A DNA stretch of 43,233 nucleotides from JBDRHL01 sp043816955. Its GTDB lineage: Bacteria > Planctomycetota > Phycisphaerae > Sedimentisphaerales > CAYZTY01. Location of the stretch: the NCBI GenBank assembly GCA_043816955.1, contig JBDRHL010000018.1:1-43233 (forward strand), given 5' to 3'. Each line of letters opens with the position of its first letter. Position 1 is the first letter of the stretch. The translations under genes and the position numbers were made by a program. Below are positions 6,149-15,151 of this stretch, one piece after another. Under the pieces are notes generated by a model. The model was given only the letters and a program-made list of their open reading frames with translations, was not told the DNA's origin and ran no database searches.

Positions 6149-6706
6149 TCAGCAATCGGGAAAACAATTTTCGGGCGGCCAAACATAATTGCTATCGCGG
6201 GTTGTTCCATCTTCCATGGTGATCATACCCCTTACAGCATTGGTTGTTACCCTGAACTCGATACTAGATCCCAGGCCAGTCAGAGCAATTACGATCAACT
6301 CACCGCTTTTATCGGGGGTTAAGTTAGCATCGCCGGCTTCATAGAGTGATCCCATCTCGAGCTTACATGCCGTACCCGGCAAGTCGCCCAGAGCGCCTGG
6401 GTCATTGGCAGGGGCAACAGGTGTACCTTCACCGCCCGGAGGGATGTTCCCATTGGCATCAATAACAATAGTGCCGGGATAGACCCAGAAATTTGGATTG
6501 GTGGAGACAACACTGACCATTACGGCGCCTGATACCTGAACATCAAGAGCAAATGCTCTTACCAGCTCAACTTCCGTATTGGCGTCATAATCGATAGTCA
6601 GCGTGCCGTTCCCACCGCCTGCGGCCTCTACCTCGCAACTAAGATTCACAGCGGATAACACCGGAGAAGTGAGAAGTAAAATTACGATTGGAATCATGCG
6701 TTTCAT
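6149..6706 (-). CDS. Secreted protein, N-terminal part of a UGA-split dockerin protein
   Basis: This is a 185-residue protein up to the UGA, or about 265 codons with the dockerin part. A signal peptide (MKRMIPIVILLLTSPVLSA) is followed by a beta-rich domain of about 150 residues (VNLSCEVEAAGGGNGTLTIDY, VELVRAFALDVQVSGAVM, GELIVIALTGLGSSIEFRV). This resembles the cohesin-like or DUF-type domains that precede dockerins in Phycisphaerae, but I cannot assign a family. The last residues before the stop are NCFPDC. An unusually strong ribosome binding site (AGGAGG six bases before ATG) and a good promoter show that it was built to be well expressed. It is probably extracellular. Confidence 0.8.
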   Translation of the reverse strand: MKRMIPIVILLLTSPVLSAVNLSCEVEAAGGGNGTLTIDYDANTEVELVRAFALDVQVSGAVMVSVVSTNPNFWVYPGTIVIDANGNIPPGGEGTPVAPANDPGALGDLPGTACKLEMGSLYEAGDANLTPDKSGELIVIALTGLGSSIEFRVTTNAVRGMITMEDGTTRDSNYVWPPENCFPDC

Positions 6707-6730
6707 AGTTTCCCTCCTATACCGCCCAAC

Positions 6731-6758
6731 TTGTCTTAAGAACAGACGACTGTATAAT
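6731..6758 (+). promoter_or_regulatory. Forward promoter for the rodA-like gene
   Basis: TTGTCT (6731-6736) and TATAAT (6753-6758) are 16 bases apart, with the rodA start about 75 bases further on. The -10 lies in the perfect palindrome GTATAATTATAC (6752-6763), which also supplies the -10 of the divergent dockerin gene. The two promoters therefore overlap. Confidence 0.45.
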
Positions 6759-6785
6759 TATACTATGCAGGCGGGCTGTGAGCAA
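6757..6785 (-). promoter_or_regulatory. Reverse promoter for the secreted dockerin gene
   Basis: On the minus strand TTGCTC (6780-6785) is followed after exactly 17 bases by TATAAT (6757-6762). The start codon lies about 50 bases downstream with a strong AGGAGG. It shares a palindromic -10 region with the forward promoter. Confidence 0.5.
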
Positions 6786-6831
6786 GTAATATTTTTGCAA
6801 AAATGCGGGTGTGGGTGTATATGATTGGGTT

Positions 6832-8100
6832 ATGTTTAGATTTCTGCAGGGCAGGTTATTGACGGTTCGGCTAATCATGCTGGGGGCGGCTGGTGCGCTG
6901 ATTTGTGTGGGAATTGCGGTGATATATGCTTCCGGGCATCCTGCGGAGCGGGCGGAACCTTTTGCGGAATATGCAGGTCTCTGGAAGAAGCAGCTTGTGT
7001 TCGCATGTGTCGGGTTTGCCGGTCTGGCAGCGGTGAATTTTTTTAGCTATCGGCGGCTTGGGCCTGTCAGCTACTGGGTATATGGCGGGGTGCTGGGGCT
7101 GCTTGCGGTGCTTCTGCTGGATAAGTTTGTTGATCTTCCTTTTGTGCCGGTGATAAATTATTCGAGGCGGTGGCTGCTGATTGGCACCGAGAGCAGATCG
7201 CTGGGTCAGATGCAGCCTTCGGAGCTGTGCAAGCTTGCGTATATCGTTGCGCTGGCATGGTATCTTCGTTTTCGCAGTAATTACCGGAAATTCACGGCGC
7301 TTGTGGGGCCTTTTGTGCTGACGGTAGTACCGATGCTGCTGATACTGATGGAGCCTGACCTTGGGACGGTGCTTTTGATGATGCCGGTGCTGTTCACGAT
7401 GGTTTTTGTTGCAGGAGCGAAGGTGAAACATCTGCTGATGATAATACTCATGGCGGTTCTTGTGAGTCCGGTGATGTGGCATTTTATGCATTCTTATCAG
7501 CGGATGCGGATAACGAGCGTTTTTCTGCAAAATGAGGGGATTTTCAAGATGGCTGAGAAATACCCGAAGCTTGCGGAGATTCTTGCGGGCGATCGGAGGA
7601 ATCTTAAGACATGGCAGCGCGATCACGGGTTTCAGTTGATGCAGTCCAAGTGCGCGATCGGGTCGGGGGGAGTAAATGGTTATGGGTACAGGAAGGGGCC
7701 TTACCTGAGGTACAGCCGGGATGTTTCGCTGCCTGAGAGGCATAATGATTTTATATTCGCGATTATCGCTCAACAGTGGGGGTTTGTCGGATGTGTGATT
7801 GTGCTTGGGCTTTACACAGTGATAATAGCATGCGGGCTGGAGATAGCGACGGCGAATACGGACCCGTTTGCGCGGTTGATATCGATAGGGATAGTGGCGA
7901 TGTTCGCGGTTGAGGTGCTGGTGAATGTGAGCATGACGCTTGGGCTGATGCCTATTACGGGGCTGACGCTGCCTCTGGTCAGTTACGGCGGATCGAGTCT
8001 TGTGGTGAGCATGCTGGGGATCGGGCTGTTAAATAACGTCGGGAGCAGGCGGCCTTTTACAGTAGCGGGCAAGGGTTTTGACAGGGAAGAGAGCTATTGA
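6832..8100 (+). CDS. rodA: SEDS family peptidoglycan glycosyltransferase (RodA/FtsW type)
   Basis: A multi-pass membrane enzyme of about ten segments that polymerises lipid II into glycan strands with a class B PBP. Typical signatures are MQPSELCKLAYIVALAW, MEPDLGTVLLMMPVL, SLPERHNDFIFAIIAQQWGFVG and ITGLTLPLVSYGGSS. PDLGT and the absence of neighbouring division genes favour RodA over FtsW, but the two cannot be separated firmly. The frame is open from a GTG at 6811. The ATG at 6832 is preferred because the product then begins MFRFLQGRLLTVRL; neither has a clear ribosome site. The family's loop before the last segments carries a charged insert (EKYPKLAEILAGDRRNLKTW). The 3' end overlaps the opposing ASCH gene by 7 bases. 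Confidence 0.9.
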   Translation: MFRFLQGRLLTVRLIMLGAAGALICVGIAVIYASGHPAERAEPFAEYAGLWKKQLVFACVGFAGLAAVNFFSYRRLGPVSYWVYGGVLGLLAVLLLDKFVDLPFVPVINYSRRWLLIGTESRSLGQMQPSELCKLAYIVALAWYLRFRSNYRKFTALVGPFVLTVVPMLLILMEPDLGTVLLMMPVLFTMVFVAGAKVKHLLMIILMAVLVSPVMWHFMHSYQRMRITSVFLQNEGIFKMAEKYPKLAEILAGDRRNLKTWQRDHGFQLMQSKCAIGSGGVNGYGYRKGPYLRYSRDVSLPERHNDFIFAIIAQQWGFVGCVIVLGLYTVIIACGLEIATANTDPFARLISIGIVAMFAVEVLVNVSMTLGLMPITGLTLPLVSYGGSSLVVSMLGIGLLNNVGSRRPFTVAGKGFDREESY

Positions 8101-8510
8101 CACAAGCCGAAGTTTTCTTCAGGTGTGAGGACAACCCAGGGGCGTCTGTCCTTTTTGTTTATTGGGATGGGTTTGACGGGGCGGACATCTTTGAGCCAGA
8201 TGAACAGGGCGAATTTTGCATGTTTGACGGTTTGCCAGTATTCCGGGGAAGCAGCGATGCGGGAGGCGTATTGTTTGCTGATTTCTGAGATTCTGGCGGG
8301 GGTGATGTTGTCGCAGGCATATATTTTTTCGACCCTGGCAGCAGCGCAGACGGGGCCTGAGCTGAGTTTGAAGAACAAGGTATCGTTTGGCCGGACGCTG
8401 TTCCATGGCGGACGTTTGTATTTAAGGAAGCGAGCCTCGATTGTTTTTGTGCGGTTCAGGAGGGCAGTTAGGTATTGTTTTTTAAGGATTACCAAATGCG
8501 TTTTTTGCAT
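8094..8510 (-). CDS. ASCH domain protein
   Basis: This is a 138-residue protein from the chosen start. It has the ASCH pattern: MQKTHLVILKKQYLTALLNRTKTIEARF at the N-terminus (the K-T-I-E-x-R motif), NDTLFFKLSSGPVCAAARV in the middle and DRRPWVVL near the end. ASCH folds resemble PUA domains and are thought to bind RNA or modified nucleotides; some act as N4-acetylcytidine amidohydrolases. The frame is open to 8561, but homologues normally begin close to the M at 8510. It is a single gene on the opposite strand between rodA and rmuC and overlaps the end of rodA. Confidence 0.8.
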   Translation of the reverse strand: MQKTHLVILKKQYLTALLNRTKTIEARFLKYKRPPWNSVRPNDTLFFKLSSGPVCAAARVEKIYACDNITPARISEISKQYASRIAASPEYWQTVKHAKFALFIWLKDVRPVKPIPINKKDRRPWVVLTPEENFGLCQ

Positions 8511-8642
8511 GGGGTGATTATAAATGTCCATCGGGGGTATTCCCAGAGTTTTTTCGAACAAAGGCGAGGGTCAGCGAGAGGGTCTTTGACGAGCGGGGGG
8601 TAAGTATCTATAATCAGGCAGGTTTCAAAGGGGTATTGTGTT

Positions 8643-9668
8643 ATGGTAATTGTTGCTACGACGGTGCTGGTGCTGATTTTGTTCGTGCTGGGTCTTGTTG
8701 TCTGGCTGATTATAAGCATTTCGGCCAGCCGAAGGGAGGCTGCTGGTCAAACAGCGGTAACGCATATGCTGCAGCAGCAGCTTGAGGGACTCAAAGCAGC
8801 CCAGGACAATCTTCGGGAGGCGGTCGGCAAAAACCTAGAAAAAGGTCAGGAAGGCCTGACGGCGGGACTTCAGGCTAATCAGCGGACCCTTTTGCAGCTT
8901 AACAGCCAGATCGGTGAGCTGCAGGGGACGAACAAGCAGATGCTGCAGGTCGGTAGAGAGGTCCGGCGGCTGCAGGATATAATGGCAAGTCCGAAGATGC
9001 GCGGGCAGTTGGGTGAGTGGTCGCTTGAGAATCTGCTGAAGACTATTCTGCCCGGCAGCAGTTTTGTGCTGCAGCATCAATTCAGCAACGGGCAGATAGT
9101 AGACGCACTAATAAAGATGGCGGATTACTCGGTGCCGATTGACGCGAAGTTTCCGCTGCCTGCGTTCGAGGCGTTGTTAAAAACAGAGGACGAGGAGGAG
9201 AAGGGCAGGCTTCGCAGGGGTTTTCACAGGGATGTTATGAAGCACATTGACAAGATCGCGGAGTCGTATATCCGGCCTGGTGAAGGGACTCTTGATTTTG
9301 CGCTTATGTATATCCCGGCGGAAAATGTGTACTATGAAACGGCGGTAAAGTATGACAGTGATAAGACGGACCTTGTAGAATACGGGATGAAAAAGCGTGT
9401 GATAGCGGTTTCGCCGAACATGCTGTACGCATATTTGATGACGATTGTAATGGGTCTTCACGGGCTTCAGATAGAAAAGCAGGCGGAACTGATAAGGCAG
9501 AACTTACGGAAACTGAACGGGTCGTTTGCAGATTTTATGACGAAGTGGGACGTGCTTGGAAAGCACCTGAGGAATGCGCAGAGTCAGTATGAAGAGAGCA
9601 ACCAGAAGCTCGGAAGGTTCGGCATGGAATTGACGCAGATACAGGGCAGTGAGGAAAAGTTAGAATGA
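8643..9668 (+). CDS. rmuC: DNA recombination protein RmuC
   Basis: This is a 341-residue protein. It has an N-terminal membrane anchor (residues about 4-27) and a coiled coil to about residue 110. The RmuC nuclease-like domain then shows RGQLGEWSLENLLKTILP, VDALIKMADYSVPIDAKFPLPAFEALL, FALMYIPAENVYYETAV and VIAVSPNMLYAYLMTI. RmuC limits recombination between inverted repeats; its active site belongs to the PD-(D/E)XK group, here represented by the D-A-K of PIDAKFP. AAAGGGG lies nine bases before ATG. Its last four bases overlap the SDR gene (ATGA), so the two are translationally coupled. Confidence 0.93.
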   Translation: MVIVATTVLVLILFVLGLVVWLIISISASRREAAGQTAVTHMLQQQLEGLKAAQDNLREAVGKNLEKGQEGLTAGLQANQRTLLQLNSQIGELQGTNKQMLQVGREVRRLQDIMASPKMRGQLGEWSLENLLKTILPGSSFVLQHQFSNGQIVDALIKMADYSVPIDAKFPLPAFEALLKTEDEEEKGRLRRGFHRDVMKHIDKIAESYIRPGEGTLDFALMYIPAENVYYETAVKYDSDKTDLVEYGMKKRVIAVSPNMLYAYLMTIVMGLHGLQIEKQAELIRQNLRKLNGSFADFMTKWDVLGKHLRNAQSQYEESNQKLGRFGMELTQIQGSEEKLE

Positions 9669-10426
9669 TTTATGAAGATCTGAAGAGCAAACGTGTACTT
9701 GTTACGGGCTCAAGCAGCGGGATAGGCGCTGCAACAGCGAAGATGTTTGCAGAGCAGGGCTGTTTTGTCGGGGTACATTATTTCAGGACGAAGGAGGGGG
9801 GCGAAAGGACTTTTGAAGCGGTTAAGAAAGCAAGCGGGGGGTGCCTGCTGTGTGCGGATATGCGTGAGGCAGGGCAGGTGAAGCAGATGGTAAACGAGTT
9901 TGTGCGAAAGGCGGGCGGCATGGATGTGCTGGTCAACAATGCAGGTTCACTTATAGCCCGTTATCCGATCGAGAGTGCGCCTCTTGAGTATTATGAGAAT
10001 ATTTACGCGACGAATGTCCGCAGCGTATTTCTGGCGACACAATCGGCGCTTGAGGCGCTGAAGAAATCGGCGGGGAACATAGTTAATATCGGATCTGTCG
10101 CAGGTCATCACGGCGGGGGCGGAGGCTCGGGGATTTATGCGGCGGCGAAGGCGGCAGTAGCGACGCTGACGATTGCGATGGCCAAGGAGTTCGGAGTCTA
10201 TGGGATCCGGGTGAACAGTGTCCTGCCGGGGCTTATCGAGACGAGATTTCATGAGCGGTTCAGCACGGCGGAGCGGAAGGCGCAGGTAGCAGAGGAGACG
10301 CCGCTTGGGAGGAACGGAAGGGCAGAGGACGTCGCCAAGGCGGTTTTGTTCCTGGCGAGCGAGGCGGCTTGTTTTATCACAGGGGAATATATAGCTGTAA
10401 ACGGCGGATTATATATGCGTGCGTGA
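9665..10426 (+). CDS. SDR family NAD(P)-dependent oxidoreductase (FabG-like)
   Basis: This is a 253-residue classical short-chain dehydrogenase. Cofactor motif TGSSSGIG is at residues 15-22, followed by the NNAG motif and the catalytic Ser (NIGSVAG). The Tyr-x3-Lys pair is in GIYAAAKAA, and the C-terminus is VLFLASEAACFITGEYIAVNGG. The resemblance is to 3-oxoacyl-ACP reductases, but there is no acyl-carrier or fab neighbour, so the substrate is open. A run of Gly (HHGGGGGSG) between the catalytic Ser and Tyr is unusual and may alter the active-site loop. Coupled to rmuC by ATGA. About 130 bases separate it from recJ. Confidence 0.88.
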   Translation: MIYEDLKSKRVLVTGSSSGIGAATAKMFAEQGCFVGVHYFRTKEGGERTFEAVKKASGGCLLCADMREAGQVKQMVNEFVRKAGGMDVLVNNAGSLIARYPIESAPLEYYENIYATNVRSVFLATQSALEALKKSAGNIVNIGSVAGHHGGGGGSGIYAAAKAAVATLTIAMAKEFGVYGIRVNSVLPGLIETRFHERFSTAERKAQVAEETPLGRNGRAEDVAKAVLFLASEAACFITGEYIAVNGGLYMRA

Positions 10427-10559
10427 GGAAAAAAACAATTGATGATTGATAGCGGGGTCCGGCCGATGTAATATAAGAGGCGGCGGGAGAAGTGTGATAA
10501 CGTTTGATCAAATATAGCTGAGGCTGTGCGGGCGTCATTAGAAAAGGGATTTGTTGCAG

Positions 10560-12299
10560 ATGCAAGTTGCAGCAGGGATGCAGAAAAAACAATGGGTAGT
10601 TTACCCTGCGGATAAGCGGGCTGACGAACTGGGTAGGAGGCTGGGGGTATCGCCGGTAGTAGCACAGGTTCTTATCAACCGCCAGGTTGAGACGGTTGAA
10701 GCGGGCAATTCATTTATCAATCCGAAGCTGAGCGATCTTATCGCACCAGAGAGGATGGCTGGAACCGGGGCTGCGATTGAGCGGATAGTAAAAGCTGTCG
10801 AGGCGGATGAAAAGATAACGATCTATGGAGATTATGATGTTGACGGGATCACCGGGACCGCGATTTTATGGCACATGCTGAAGATGCTCGGCGGGCGAGT
10901 GGATTATTACATTCCTCACCGGATTGAGGAAGGTTACGGGCTTAATGCCGAAGCGATCAAGCAGATCGCTGAGAACGGAACCGGACTTATTATCACCGTT
11001 GACTGCGGGATCACAGCGAGAGAATCGATAAGGCAGGCGTATGAGCTGGGGATGGAGGTGATTGTAACGGACCATCACCAGATCAACGGGCAGGTGCCTG
11101 AGGCTGCGGCGGTGGTTCACCCGGGGCTGGATTCATATGAGAATCCGGATTCCGCGGGAGCGACGGTTGCTTTCAAGCTGGCATGGGGGATCGCGAACAA
11201 ACTCAGGGGACCCGGGAGGCTGGAACAGGAGCTGCGAGATTTTCTGGTCAATGCGACGATGTTCGCGGCGATGGGGACGGTGGCAGATATTGTTGATTTG
11301 CGCGGGGAGAATCGAATTATCACAAGTTTCGGATTGAAAGCCCTGCCGGAAAGCACGCTGCCGGGGATAAGGGCACTTGTGGCATCGGCTGGTCTGAGTG
11401 GGCAGGAGGTTGACAGCTATCACGTAGGTTTTCATCTTGGGCCGATGCTGAACGCGGCTGGGAGGATGGGTCATGCCCGGCTTGCGGTGGAGCTTCTTAC
11501 GAGCGACAACGAGGTCCGTTCTGTCCGGATTGCAGAGTATCTCAAGGAGCAGAACCGGCAGCGTCAGCAGTTCGGCAGAAAAATGTTCAAGAAGTCCTGT
11601 GAAAAGATTCTATCGGCTGGGCTGGATCATCCTAATCGAAAGAGCATAGTTCTGGCAGAGGAAGATTGGCATGGCGGGATAATCGGGATAACGGCGTCGA
11701 GGATTGTGGATAAGTACTGCAAGCCGACGATTCTTATCAGCTCGGCGGACGGTGTTTCACAGGGTTCGGGCAGGTCGATCGAGGGATTTAACCTGTTCGA
11801 AGCACTACAGGCATGTTCGCAGCATCTTGTCAATTACGGCGGACATTCGATGGCGGCAGGGATAACGCTGAAGACTGAAAAGATCGGTGTTTTCGCGGAA
11901 GATTTTGAAATATACGCCAAGAAGCATGTGAGGGACTGCGATATTGTGGCAAGGCTTCAGATCGACGCGGTTTGTTCGATCGGGCAGTTCAGGTCTTCGA
12001 CGGTAAAGCAGATACAGTTACTCGGTCCTTTCGGCAAGGGCAACAGCGAGCCTGTATTTGCGAGCAAGGCGGTACACCTCCTGTCGCCGCCGAAGAAGGT
12101 CGGGCAGAGGAGTGACCATCTGCAGCTTACATTAAGCGATAATACCGGCGCGGTGCGGTGCATAGCGTTCGGAATGGGGCATCTTGAGAAGAAGATTGTC
12201 GAATCTGATATTTTTCATGTGGCTTACAGACCAAAGCCGGATACTTACAGCGGCGGCGACAGCGTGCAGTTTGTGATAGAAGACATACAGTTTGAGTAA
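10560..12299 (+). CDS. recJ: Single-stranded-DNA-specific exonuclease RecJ
   Basis: Degrades single-stranded DNA 5' to 3' in recombination and mismatch repair. DHH phosphoesterase motifs are visible: YGDYDVDGITGTAIL near residue 90, VDCGIT near 148 and TDHHQ near 171. The DHHA1 domain carries GSGRSIEGFNLFEAL and NYGGHSMAAGI, and a C-terminal OB-like domain includes LLGPFGKGNSEPVF. The length of about 579 residues is normal. The frame also opens at TTG 10551 and has a later ATG at 10578. The ATG at 10560 sits 11 bases after AAGGG and is the compromise choice. It lies between the SDR and murE genes on the same strand. Confidence 0.94.
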   Translation: MQVAAGMQKKQWVVYPADKRADELGRRLGVSPVVAQVLINRQVETVEAGNSFINPKLSDLIAPERMAGTGAAIERIVKAVEADEKITIYGDYDVDGITGTAILWHMLKMLGGRVDYYIPHRIEEGYGLNAEAIKQIAENGTGLIITVDCGITARESIRQAYELGMEVIVTDHHQINGQVPEAAAVVHPGLDSYENPDSAGATVAFKLAWGIANKLRGPGRLEQELRDFLVNATMFAAMGTVADIVDLRGENRIITSFGLKALPESTLPGIRALVASAGLSGQEVDSYHVGFHLGPMLNAAGRMGHARLAVELLTSDNEVRSVRIAEYLKEQNRQRQQFGRKMFKKSCEKILSAGLDHPNRKSIVLAEEDWHGGIIGITASRIVDKYCKPTILISSADGVSQGSGRSIEGFNLFEALQACSQHLVNYGGHSMAAGITLKTEKIGVFAEDFEIYAKKHVRDCDIVARLQIDAVCSIGQFRSSTVKQIQLLGPFGKGNSEPVFASKAVHLLSPPKKVGQRSDHLQLTLSDNTGAVRCIAFGMGHLEKKIVESDIFHVAYRPKPDTYSGGDSVQFVIEDIQFE

Positions 12300-12326
12300 G
12301 CCGGTTCGAAAAGGATTAGATCAAAA

Positions 12327-13766
12327 GTGAAATTGCAGCGGCTTGCAGAGTTGCTAGCCAGGAATAAAGGCGTGGTGTTGCGGTGTGATTCGCGGCAGAT
12401 CGGGCCGGGGGATATTTTTGTTGCCTTGCGGGGGAGCAAATCAGACGGCCACGACTTTATAGAACAAGCAATAACGAAAGGGGCCAAATATGTGGTGTGT
12501 GAGGATGGGGGGAGAAGTAAGAGGCAAAAGCATCAGGGCAGTGAGTTTATAGTAGTTGAAGATTCGGCGAAGGCTTTAGCATTTCTGGCTCACGCTGGCA
12601 AAGGCAATCCCTGTTCGAAGATGATTGACCTGGCGGTTACCGGGACGAACGGGAAGACTACCGTTGCGTACCTAGTGCGATCGATTGTACAGACGGCGGG
12701 CAGGAAGTGCGGCATGATAAGCACGGTGAGCTATGACACGGGTGTAAAACAGGTTGATTCGACTTTGACGACGCCCGATGCTGTTTCGATTGCGGGCATG
12801 TGCGCCGAGATGGCGGACAGCGGCGTAGAATACATGATTACCGAGGCGAGCAGCCATGCGCTGGAGCAGGATCGGCTGTGGGGGATCAGGTTCAAGGGGG
12901 CAGCGTTTACAAACCTGACTGGCGATCACCTGGACTATCACAGGACAGAAGATGCGTATCTGGCAGCCAAGGCTAAGCTATTCGAATCGCTTCTGCCGGA
13001 TTCATTTGCGCTATTGAACAGGGGATCGGTAGTTTCGGGGAAACTAGCCGATCGCACGGAAGCGAAGGTGCTTTATTATGGTATTGAGGATGGGTCTGAT
13101 ATTGAAGCGGGGATTGAATCCATGGGGTCAGGGGGGACGGTTTTTGAGTTATCGTATGGCGGCGAGAGGGAACGGGTGGAGACTGCTTTGGTGGGCAGGC
13201 ATAATGTGAGCAATCATCTGGCGGCGGCTGGGCTTGGGCTTTCGGCGGGGTTTGGGCTTGCGGATGTGGCGGCGGGTTTATCAGCTTTGAAGAACGTGCC
13301 CGGCAGGATGGAGCCTGTGGTATGCGGGCAGGGGTTTACAGTGCTGATAGATTACGCTCATACGGATGATGCTCTGAGGAATGTGCTGGGGACACTGAGG
13401 CCTTTGTGCAAAGGGAAACTGACGGTGGTATTCGGGTGCGGCGGCGACAGGGACAAGAGCAAGAGGCCCAGGATGGCACGCGCTGCGGAAGAGCTTGCTG
13501 GGAAGGTGATTGTTACGAGTGACAATCCGAGGACGGAAGAGGCAGGCGGAATTATCGAAGATATTCTGAGGGGCTTTTCGTCGAAGGACAAAGTTGTAGT
13601 TGAGGCAGACAGAGCGCGGGCTATAGAGATTGCGATCGGGGGCGCGGGGAAGGATGATATTGTTTTGATCGCGGGCAAGGGACACGAGACGTATCAGATT
13701 ATAGGAGAGAGAAAAATTCATTTCAGTGATAAACAGGTTGCTGCTGAGGTTCTTGCGGGAAGATGA
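12327..13766 (+). CDS. murE: UDP-MurNAc-L-Ala-D-Glu:meso-diaminopimelate ligase
   Basis: Adds the third residue of the peptidoglycan stem peptide in the cytoplasm. This is a 479-residue protein with ATP-binding GTNGKTT at 106-112. UDP-precursor binding is in SSHALEQDRL. The carbamylated-Lys region is AAKAKLFE, and the third-domain motif is CGGDRDKSKRP. DNPR at 399-402 is the known specificity motif for meso-DAP rather than lysine. This indicates DAP-type peptidoglycan and fits a Gram-negative planctomycete that keeps a cell wall. It overlaps murF by four bases (ATGA). Confidence 0.97.
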   Translation: MKLQRLAELLARNKGVVLRCDSRQIGPGDIFVALRGSKSDGHDFIEQAITKGAKYVVCEDGGRSKRQKHQGSEFIVVEDSAKALAFLAHAGKGNPCSKMIDLAVTGTNGKTTVAYLVRSIVQTAGRKCGMISTVSYDTGVKQVDSTLTTPDAVSIAGMCAEMADSGVEYMITEASSHALEQDRLWGIRFKGAAFTNLTGDHLDYHRTEDAYLAAKAKLFESLLPDSFALLNRGSVVSGKLADRTEAKVLYYGIEDGSDIEAGIESMGSGGTVFELSYGGERERVETALVGRHNVSNHLAAAGLGLSAGFGLADVAAGLSALKNVPGRMEPVVCGQGFTVLIDYAHTDDALRNVLGTLRPLCKGKLTVVFGCGGDRDKSKRPRMARAAEELAGKVIVTSDNPRTEEAGGIIEDILRGFSSKDKVVVEADRARAIEIAIGGAGKDDIVLIAGKGHETYQIIGERKIHFSDKQVAAEVLAGR

Positions 13767-15151
13767 TAAACTGGAGCGTTGATAAGCTGGCTGAGGTCAT
13801 AATCGCTAAACGCACAGGCGGATCGGCGGGGCGATTCAGCGGTGTGAGCACCGATTCGCGTACAATCGGTGAGGGAGAATGTTTTTTCGCGATAAAGGGG
13901 CCTAATTTCGATGGTCATGATTATGTGGATCAGGCATTCGCCAAAGGCGCATCCTGTGCGGTAGTGCAAGCAAGTATTAAGGGGGCGGACGGCAGGTGTG
14001 TTCTGCGGGTTGGCGATACGGTCAAGGCGCTTGGCAGGCTTGCGGCAGCGTACCGGCGCGAGATGGGTTTCAGGGTTGCAGCAATAACCGGTTCTGCCGG
14101 CAAAACAACGACGAGGGAGATGATTTATCATGTTTTGAGCAGACATATATCGTGCCATCAGGCACAGGGCAGCTTCAACAATAGTATCGGTTTGCCTTTA
14201 ACGCTGCTGGGAGCGGGGGAACAACATGAAGCGGTTATAGTGGAACTTGGCAGCAGCAGGTTGGGTGAAATTGAGTATCTAAGCCGTATAGCACAGCCTG
14301 ATATCGCGGTGATAACGAATGTTTATCCTGCGCACCTGGAAGGTTTCGGCAACATGAGAGCGGTGGCGAAAGAAAAGGCATCGATAGCGAAAGGCCTGAG
14401 GCAGGGCGGGGTTTTGATTGTCAACGCGAAGTTTGAACAGCAGGTGAGAAAATTTATCGATGATGAGATAGAAATAGAGATTTTCGGTAACTTCGGAGGG
14501 TGTGATATTGTGGCTGATGAGATGGCGGCGGAGGGTTCAGGGGGGCGTTTTCGGATTGGAGGATGTACGGTGGTTGTGAATGTTGCGGGGAGGGGAAACC
14601 TGGAAAATGCTCTTGCGGCGTGGGGGGTGTGCAGGTATTTCGGGATGACAGAGGAACAACTCTGTGATGGGATTAAGGATTTCGAGGGGGTCAACATGAG
14701 GCTTAGGGTGCGGAGGCTTGGGGATGTTACGGTGCTTGATGATTGTTACAACGCAAATCCGGCGTCGATGGCTAACGCGCTGGATTGCCTGGCGGAGATT
14801 GGCAGGGCTGAAGGAGGGCGTATGGTTTTTATATGCGGGCCGATGCTGGAGTTAGGGCAGCAGGCAGAGGCGTTTCACGAGGAAATGGGAAGGCAGATTG
14901 CGCGGAAAGGAGTGGATGTGCTGATAACTGCGGGCAAGCTTGCGGAACTTGCGGCGCGGGCGGCTAGAGTAAATGCGGTAAAAAATTTGGAGGTGTACTG
15001 CATGGAGGATACGGAGGAAGTATGTAAAAGAATAGAAGAATTTATCAAACCTGCCGATATTATCTTAGTGAAGGCTTCCAGAAATGCCAGGTTTGAAAGA
15101 GTTGTGCAGACGATAAGTAACTGGGTTGATGTGAGAGCGGCACTGCGTTGA
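13763..15151 (+). CDS. murF: UDP-MurNAc-tripeptide:D-alanyl-D-alanine ligase
   Basis: Adds D-Ala-D-Ala to complete the UDP-MurNAc pentapeptide. This is a 462-residue Mur ligase with GSAGKTT at about 110-116, QGSFNNSIGLPLTLL, ITNVYPAHLEGFG and DDCYNANPASM. The C-terminal LVKASRNARFERVV corresponds to the usual LVKGSR.M..E.VV. It overlaps murE at its start and mraY at its end (TTGA), so the three are a tightly coupled unit supplying lipid I. Confidence 0.96.
   Translation: MINWSVDKLAEVIIAKRTGGSAGRFSGVSTDSRTIGEGECFFAIKGPNFDGHDYVDQAFAKGASCAVVQASIKGADGRCVLRVGDTVKALGRLAAAYRREMGFRVAAITGSAGKTTTREMIYHVLSRHISCHQAQGSFNNSIGLPLTLLGAGEQHEAVIVELGSSRLGEIEYLSRIAQPDIAVITNVYPAHLEGFGNMRAVAKEKASIAKGLRQGGVLIVNAKFEQQVRKFIDDEIEIEIFGNFGGCDIVADEMAAEGSGGRFRIGGCTVVVNVAGRGNLENALAAWGVCRYFGMTEEQLCDGIKDFEGVNMRLRVRRLGDVTVLDDCYNANPASMANALDCLAEIGRAEGGRMVFICGPMLELGQQAEAFHEEMGRQIARKGVDVLITAGKLAELAARAARVNAVKNLEVYCMEDTEEVCKRIEEFIKPADIILVKASRNARFERVVQTISNWVDVRAALR

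Noticed and set aside
6149..6151. Selenocysteine at the UGA of the dockerin protein
   Set aside because: The context Cys-UGA-Cys lies in a structural linker where homologues carry Trp as I recall them. Only a weak GGTG/CACC hairpin follows, not a convincing SECIS, and UGA is a normal stop elsewhere in the window.
6871..7773. 300-residue reverse ORF opposite rodA
   Set aside because: It is rich in His, Arg, Gln and Pro, as expected from antisense of a membrane protein gene, and has no RBS or domain.
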